A stretch of 36,508 bases of DNA from Candidatus Acidiferrales bacterium (GTDB lineage Bacteria; Acidobacteriota; Terriglobia; Acidiferrales; UBA7541): contig JASHQB010000120.1 of assembly GCA_030037775.1 (NCBI GenBank), positions 1 to 36,508 of the forward strand. The letters run 5' to 3'. The notes under the pieces are model-generated. The model saw only the letters and a program-made list of their open reading frames with translations, had not been told where the DNA came from and did no database searches. Positions 31,869 to 36,508 of the stretch are shown here, piece by piece (positions within the stretch are counted from its first letter, which is position 1; each line of letters opens with the position of its first letter). A program made the translations under genes and the position numbers.

Positions 31869-34151
31869 ATGGACGAAGCACCGAAACTGATTCCGGTCGA
31901 GCGACGAAGGGATTCGCTGGCGGTGGTGTCTCCGCAGCCACCGGTTGCCTGGGCGCAGACGACACGCGAGACGAACCTTCTGGATTACCTGATCATTCTG
32001 CGGAAGCATCAGTGGATGATCCTGACGTTTCTCCTGTTGGTGGTGACAATCGTCACTATCGCGTCTTTCAAAATGAAGCCCGTGTATGTCGCTTCGGCGC
32101 GAGTAGAAGTGGATCCTGAGAATGACAATCCTTTGCCGTTTCAGGACAACAACTCTTCGTTCCAAGAGTATGTTGACATGGACGATTACATCGAGACGCA
32201 GACAAAAATCATCCAGAGCGAAACGCTGGCGATGGATACGATTCGCTCGCTTGACCTGCCGCGCTATCCGGAGTTTGGCGGGGATCCCAAAGCGCTGGTA
32301 AACGCGGGTCCGAATCAGAAAGAGCCACCGATTTTGAGCGACTTTCTAAGCCGCCTGACGGTGAGCAGGGTTCCCAACAGCAGACTGATCGAAGTGCAAT
32401 TTGCAGCACAGGATCCCGCACTTGCGGCCCAAGTGGTGAATACCCATCTGGAAGATTATAAGGAGCACAACTTCAAAAGCCGATACGACGCCACCATGCA
32501 GGCTTCGGATTTCCTCTCCTCAGAGCTCGAAGAACTGCGGGTCAAGATGGAGAAATCAGACGCCGCGGAGGTCGCCTATGAACGACAGAACCAGATTTGG
32601 ATGGTGGATGCGAATCAAAACACCACGACACAGAAACTGCAGGAGCTGAGCAATGCACTTACGTTGGTTCAGACACAACTGGCGGAGAAGGAAGCCGTCT
32701 ACGACTTGGCGCATTCGGATGACAGCGCGTCAATGACCGCGGTGCAAAGTAACCCCGTCGTGCAGGATTTGAATAAGACCAAGTTACAGCTCGATGCGCA
32801 GTACACAGAGGCGCTGGCGCAATTTGGTCCAAACTGGCCAAAAGTCCAAGTGCTCAAGGCGCAAGACGATGCGATCGCCGCCCAATTGAAGAACGCGAAG
32901 TCCGAGGCCGTGCGGCAGATCGACAACGATTATCACCAGATGGAGGCGCGTGAAGCTTTGTTGGAGCGGGACCTGAACCGGCAAGAACTGCAGGCAGACA
33001 ACATGGCGCAGAAGCTCGTCGAATACAACATGTTAAAGCACGATGCCGAGTCGAACAAGGAACTGTATGACGGGCTGTTGCAGAAACTAAAAGAAGCGGG
33101 CATTTCCGCAGGCCTTCGCTCGAGCAACATTCGAATCGTTGATCCGGCACTTGTGCCATCCACGCCGGCGCGCCCGCAAAAGGCGCGCAACATCCTGCTC
33201 GCATTTTTGATAGGCCTGGTCGGCGGTGTCGGCTTGGCTTTCCTACGCGAGTACCTGGATAACACGGTGAAGTCGCCGGACGACGTGCAGAATTTGTCCG
33301 GCCTGCCCTGTCTCGCTGTGGTTCCTTCGTTTGCAAGCCGGAATGGGAGTCGATCGCTAGGGCGCCTTTCGAAACAGGTGGGTGTGAGTGCCGGCGGCGA
33401 CTCGCGCGTCGAGCTTGTTTCGTTACAGCAACCGAAGTCGCTGGTATCGGAGGCATTTCGCGCGTTAAGGACCTCTTTGCTGCTGTCGCAGGCGGAGCAC
33501 GCGCCTCAGGTGATTTTGGTGACCAGCGCCTTACCGCGAGAGGGGAAAACGACCTCCGCCGCGAACCTGGCGATCACGCTGGCGCAATTGGGCGACCGCA
33601 CACTGTTGATGGATTCCGATCTTCGCAAACCGGGAATTCGGCGCGCCCTGAATCTTCCCAATGGGCACGGTCACGATATTGGGCTGAGTTCCTATCTGGC
33701 GGGCGTGGCGCCGTTGCACGACATTATCGTGCGGCATCCAACCGTGCCCAATTTGGATGCAGTTCCCACTGGGCCGATTCCACCGAATCCTGCCGATCTG
33801 CTCTCCTCGCACCGTATGGCGGAGGCTATTGACGACCTCCGTCAGCACTACAAATTCGTGGTGATCGATTCGCCTCCCATTATGGCAGCGACAGACGCTG
33901 TAATTCTCTCCGCATTAACGGATGGAGTGCTTCTGGTTGTCTGGAGCCATGAGACGCCGAAGGAAGCGTTTTCGCGCACGCGAGATTTGCTCGCAGCCGT
34001 GAAGGGGCGCTTGCTCGGTGTTGTGCTCAACGCGGTAGACTCTGGGGCTCCGGATTACTACTACTCTTACCGATACTATCCGTATTCGTATGGCTATGGC
34101 GAAGACGAGGAAGTGAAAGCAATTCGCCAGGGGCCCGAGAAGATTTCCTAG
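31869..34151 (+). CDS. Wzz-type chain-length determinant fused to bacterial tyrosine kinase (Wzc-like)
   Basis: A 760-residue co-polymerase/kinase controlling EPS length and export. Wzz domain: first membrane helix near residues 49-68 (WMILTFLLLVVTIVTI), a periplasmic coiled-coil region of roughly residues 150-430, and a second helix near residue 441 (ILLAFLIGLVGGVGLAFL). The cytoplasmic BY-kinase has Walker A (SALPREGKTT), Walker A' (LLMDSDLRKP) and Walker B (FVVIDSPPI). A C-terminal tyrosine cluster (YYYSYRYYPYSYGYG) is the expected autophosphorylation site. ATG has a purine-rich stretch about 15 nt upstream. Cycling phosphorylation of the Tyr cluster is known in Wzc; here it is inferred from the motif. 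Confidence 0.94.
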   Translation: MDEAPKLIPVERRRDSLAVVSPQPPVAWAQTTRETNLLDYLIILRKHQWMILTFLLLVVTIVTIASFKMKPVYVASARVEVDPENDNPLPFQDNNSSFQEYVDMDDYIETQTKIIQSETLAMDTIRSLDLPRYPEFGGDPKALVNAGPNQKEPPILSDFLSRLTVSRVPNSRLIEVQFAAQDPALAAQVVNTHLEDYKEHNFKSRYDATMQASDFLSSELEELRVKMEKSDAAEVAYERQNQIWMVDANQNTTTQKLQELSNALTLVQTQLAEKEAVYDLAHSDDSASMTAVQSNPVVQDLNKTKLQLDAQYTEALAQFGPNWPKVQVLKAQDDAIAAQLKNAKSEAVRQIDNDYHQMEAREALLERDLNRQELQADNMAQKLVEYNMLKHDAESNKELYDGLLQKLKEAGISAGLRSSNIRIVDPALVPSTPARPQKARNILLAFLIGLVGGVGLAFLREYLDNTVKSPDDVQNLSGLPCLAVVPSFASRNGSRSLGRLSKQVGVSAGGDSRVELVSLQQPKSLVSEAFRALRTSLLLSQAEHAPQVILVTSALPREGKTTSAANLAITLAQLGDRTLLMDSDLRKPGIRRALNLPNGHGHDIGLSSYLAGVAPLHDIIVRHPTVPNLDAVPTGPIPPNPADLLSSHRMAEAIDDLRQHYKFVVIDSPPIMAATDAVILSALTDGVLLVVWSHETPKEAFSRTRDLLAAVKGRLLGVVLNAVDSGAPDYYYSYRYYPYSYGYGEDEEVKAIRQGPEKIS

Positions 34152-34169
34152 CCCGAGAGGAGATGTTTC

Positions 34170-35216
34170 ATGCGTGCACTGGTTACCGGAGGGGCAGGAT
34201 TCATCGGTTCGCATCTCGCCGAGGCGCTGCTGGCGCGAGGCGACGATGTTTTTATCCTGGATGACCTTTCGACGGGCAGCGTCGAAAATATACGGCACCT
34301 GAAGAGTTGCGCCAAATTTCACTACGTGTTCGACGCGCTGCAGAATCGCCATTTGCTCGCGGAGATGGTCGATGAATCGGATGTCGTGTTTCATTTGGCG
34401 GCCGCTGTCGGAGTGCGCCTAATCGTCGAAAGCCCCGTTCGCACTATCGAAACCAATGTGAACGGCACGCAGTTAGTACTGGAGGCCGCGAGCAAGAAGC
34501 GGAAGACGGTATTTGCGGCGTCGACATCGGAAGTGTACGGGAAGAGCACCAACGTTCCATTTTGTGAGGATTCCGACCTTGTTCTGGGCCCGACAACGAA
34601 GGGCCGATGGAGTTATGCGGCATCGAAGGCACTTGATGAGTTTCTGGGGCTGTCCTACTGGAAGGAGAAAGGGCTGCCCGTGATTGTGGCAAGATTCTTC
34701 AACACCGTTGGCCCGCGGCAGACCGGACGTTATGGGATGGTCTTGCCGAATTTTGTTTCGCAAGCACTTTCGGGCGAGCCCATCACCATTTATGGAACGG
34801 GAAAACAGTCGCGGTGCTTTTGTCACGTGAACGATGCGGTGCAAGCTATCCTGCGGTTGGTCGACAGCGGCCAGGCTGTGGGAGAAGTGGTAAATGTGGG
34901 CAGCGATCAGGAGGTAACGATCGAAGAGCTCGCGCAGGTCGTGAAGCAACGCGCAGACAGTAGCTCGGCGATTGTGTATGTTCCGTACGATCAGGCGTAC
35001 GAACCTGGCTTTGAAGACATGCTGCGACGCGTGCCTTCACTCGAGAAACTGGAGATGATAACCAAATTTTCCCCGCAAACTCCACTCCCCGCCATTGTAG
35101 ACAGTGTGATTGACCATTTCCGCGGGAAGCGCGAGGTGTTGACTACCGACGCGGAGGCGGAAATCGCCTTGCTCGCGAGAGCCGTGAGCGAGGCTGGGGG
35201 AACGGCTACCCCATAA
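34170..35216 (+). CDS. NAD-dependent epimerase/dehydratase, UDP-sugar type (extended SDR)
   Basis: Makes or modifies nucleotide-sugar precursors. The Rossmann motif VTGGAGFIGSHLAE is at residues 5-18; the catalytic triad is Thr/Ser in FAASTSEVYG and YAASK (YxxxK). IVARFFNTVGPRQTGRYGM is typical of the UDP-glucose 4-epimerase/UDP-glucuronate decarboxylase branch. At 348 residues it is of normal length. ATG has AGGAG 7 nt upstream, 18 nt after the BY-kinase stop. The exact reaction (4-epimerase, decarboxylase or 4,6-dehydratase) is not determined by the sequence alone. Confidence 0.92.
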   Translation: MRALVTGGAGFIGSHLAEALLARGDDVFILDDLSTGSVENIRHLKSCAKFHYVFDALQNRHLLAEMVDESDVVFHLAAAVGVRLIVESPVRTIETNVNGTQLVLEAASKKRKTVFAASTSEVYGKSTNVPFCEDSDLVLGPTTKGRWSYAASKALDEFLGLSYWKEKGLPVIVARFFNTVGPRQTGRYGMVLPNFVSQALSGEPITIYGTGKQSRCFCHVNDAVQAILRLVDSGQAVGEVVNVGSDQEVTIEELAQVVKQRADSSSAIVYVPYDQAYEPGFEDMLRRVPSLEKLEMITKFSPQTPLPAIVDSVIDHFRGKREVLTTDAEAEIALLARAVSEAGGTATP

Positions 35217-35242
35217 AATCCCTCGATCCCGACGGAACAAAG

Positions 35243-35974
35243 ATGGCGCACCCGAACGCCACATCGGAGATGGCGGCTGAGTCATTCGTATACTCCGGGA
35301 CTGAGTTGGACGCCATGGCAGAGGCGCGCAACTACTGCCGCTGGATCATGCGGTACTTCGCTCCTTACTTGGGGGAGCGAGTTGTTGAGATTGGAGCCGG
35401 TACTGGGACGTTTTCCGAGCTCCTGCTCAATAGCGAACGGACTGCGGATCTGGTTCTTTTCGAGGTCGCTCCTAATTTATTCCCGCTGCTTCGCCAGCGG
35501 TTTGCTGACCGTGATGTAGGTTTGCATTTTGGGGCCTTTGATCCAACGGCACTAGAGGGTCCCGCAGATTCGATCGTGCTGGTGAATGTTCTCGAGCACA
35601 TCTTGGATGATGCGGTCCTCCTCTCGCAAATTCATGCGTCCTTGCGTTCCGGTGGCACTCTACTCCTATTCGTGCCGGCGTTGATGTGGAATTATGGCTC
35701 GTTGGATAAGGCGTTTGAGCATCACAGGCGATACAGCAAAGGCGGTTTGGTGAAGAAGCTGCGCGCTGCCGGATTCCGCGTGAAGCAAGCACGTTACGTC
35801 AATATCATGGGCATTGCGTCCTGGTTTCTTGCAGGCAAGCTGCTGCGGCAAACTACACTAAGGCCGGCCCAAGTGCGTTGGTATGACCGTTGGATCGTTC
35901 CGTGGAGTTTCAAACTCGAACAGATTTGTGAGCCGCCGCTGGGTCAAAGCCTTTTGGTAGTGGCGGTGAAGTGA
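35243..35974 (+). CDS. Class I SAM-dependent methyltransferase
   Basis: A 243-residue enzyme with SAM-binding motif I, VVEIGAGTGTFSELLL, at about residues 46-61, an acidic loop (LVLFEVAPNLF), and motif IV-like SIVLVNVLEHILDD. The following LLLFVPALMWNYGSLDKAFEHHRRYSKGGL is common in methyltransferases encoded in EPS and glycan loci. The substrate is probably a sugar, lipid carrier or acceptor, not determinable. It is 26 nt after the epimerase and 55 nt before the last glycosyltransferase. ATG has no strong ribosome binding site. Confidence 0.88.
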   Translation: MAHPNATSEMAAESFVYSGTELDAMAEARNYCRWIMRYFAPYLGERVVEIGAGTGTFSELLLNSERTADLVLFEVAPNLFPLLRQRFADRDVGLHFGAFDPTALEGPADSIVLVNVLEHILDDAVLLSQIHASLRSGGTLLLFVPALMWNYGSLDKAFEHHRRYSKGGLVKKLRAAGFRVKQARYVNIMGIASWFLAGKLLRQTTLRPAQVRWYDRWIVPWSFKLEQICEPPLGQSLLVVAVK

Positions 35975-36029
35975 TCAGCCTGAGTTCGACATGTGCGTTG
36001 ATCGTTACGAAAGGATCGGCTGCTGAGCG

Positions 36030-36508
36030 ATGGCAAGTCAGCTAGCATTGACGCCGCGAGAAGAAACGAAAGGCGAGAACCGGGCTGCGAACGGAGATCG
36101 GTTGGCCCGCGACGCGATTGTCCTGTCCGGCTGGACCTGGGAGGCTTTTAATGTTCCGGAAAGAATCTCACTGGCCCTCGCGCGCCTTGGAGCCAGAGTT
36201 CTTTACTGTGAGAACCCGGTTTCGTTTTTTCGCGGCAAAGCACATTCACGTCAAGAGGTTGAACGCGGCATTTACCGGACAGGGCTTGAGTTTCTAGGCC
36301 ATAGATTGAATCGCATACCAGTGTTTTTCCCGCAAGTCCAGTCGAGGCTATTGGCCGGGCAGATCATGCGCAATGCGAAGGATCTTGAGCTTAGGAATCC
36401 TCTGTTTGTTTATCCTCACGGAGATTTTGTTTCCTTATGCTCGGAGTTCAAAAAGAAGGGGTTTTTCTTGGTGCACGTTTGCATGGATTACCCGGAATCT
36501 GGGCAGGC
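36030..36508 (+). CDS. Putative glycosyltransferase, 3' end cut off
   Basis: Not in the ORF track because it runs off the right edge; 159 codons are visible from ATG 36030 (MASQLALTPREE). The visible part contains DAIVLSGWTWEAFNVPERIS, then LALARLGARVLYCENPVSFFR and LFVYPHGDFVSLCSEF, resembling the N-terminal half of GT-B glycosyltransferases found in polysaccharide loci. No catalytic residues can be judged because the C-terminal donor domain is missing. GAG lies just ahead of ATG. The family call is moderate and based on context plus general fold. Confidence 0.6.
   Translation, partial: MASQLALTPREETKGENRAANGDRLARDAIVLSGWTWEAFNVPERISLALARLGARVLYCENPVSFFRGKAHSRQEVERGIYRTGLEFLGHRLNRIPVFFPQVQSRLLAGQIMRNAKDLELRNPLFVYPHGDFVSLCSEFKKKGFFLVHVCMDYPESGQ

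Noticed and set aside
1-36508. CRISPR array, insertion sequence or prophage
   Set aside because: No regularly spaced repeats, transposase, integrase or phage genes were found in reading both strands.

Overview
The window is a GC-rich piece of bacterial chromosome carrying 26 confidently recognised protein genes, one tRNA, and no visible insertion sequence, prophage or CRISPR array. The gene mix suggests a diderm soil-type bacterium, most likely of the Acidobacteriota: an imuA-imuB-dnaE2 cassette, a lipoprotein-type polysaccharide exporter paired with a tyrosine kinase, a large PilZ/coiled-coil protein, and a secreted TPR protein with an N-terminal carboxypeptidase-regulatory-like fold. This placement is inferred from gene content and was not tested by any search.

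Layout. (1) Positions 1-3058, minus strand: polyphosphate kinase (ppk1) followed by a cut-off FAD oxidoreductase of the phosphonate-associated type. An 11-bp-period direct repeat resembling a Pho box lies just upstream of ppk1. (2) Positions 3227-8933, plus strand: imuA-imuB-dnaE2, the translesion 'mutasome' cassette, tightly packed. (3) Positions 8959-11904: a HIT hydrolase, then a Rieske oxygenase and an M20 amidohydrolase as a pair. (4) Positions 11908-16470, minus strand: der, a Tat-exported amidase, a MerR-type regulator, tRNA-Pro(GGG) and surE. (5) Positions 16731-19780, plus strand: thiD, then a DinG/XPD-type helicase. (6) Positions 19838-21854: queD, a tiny membrane protein, queE and queC, giving preQ0 for queuosine. 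(7) Positions 21889-25883: a secreted TPR protein and an 888-residue PilZ/coiled-coil protein. (8) Positions 25946-36508: an exopolysaccharide locus with a sugar aminotransferase (minus strand) divergent from a plus-strand run of glycosyltransferase, TPR/sugar-binding-like protein, O-antigen-ligase-type polymerase, polysaccharide export lipoprotein, Wzz/BY-kinase, sugar-nucleotide epimerase, methyltransferase and a second, cut-off glycosyltransferase.

How they work together. The EPS locus holds precursor modification, glycosyl transfer, polymerisation, chain-length control and export. The adjacent PilZ protein could be a c-di-GMP-responsive partner of that surface system, but this is inference. 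The ppk1/oxidoreductase pair suggests phosphorus economy, and the mutasome cassette damage-induced mutagenesis. No wholly new defence or mobile system was found. The most unusual items are the PilZ/coiled-coil gene with its structured leader, the Pho-box-like repeat at ppk1, and the Rieske/M20 pair.

No intergenic stretch exceeds 300 bases. The longest is 16471-16730, described below.
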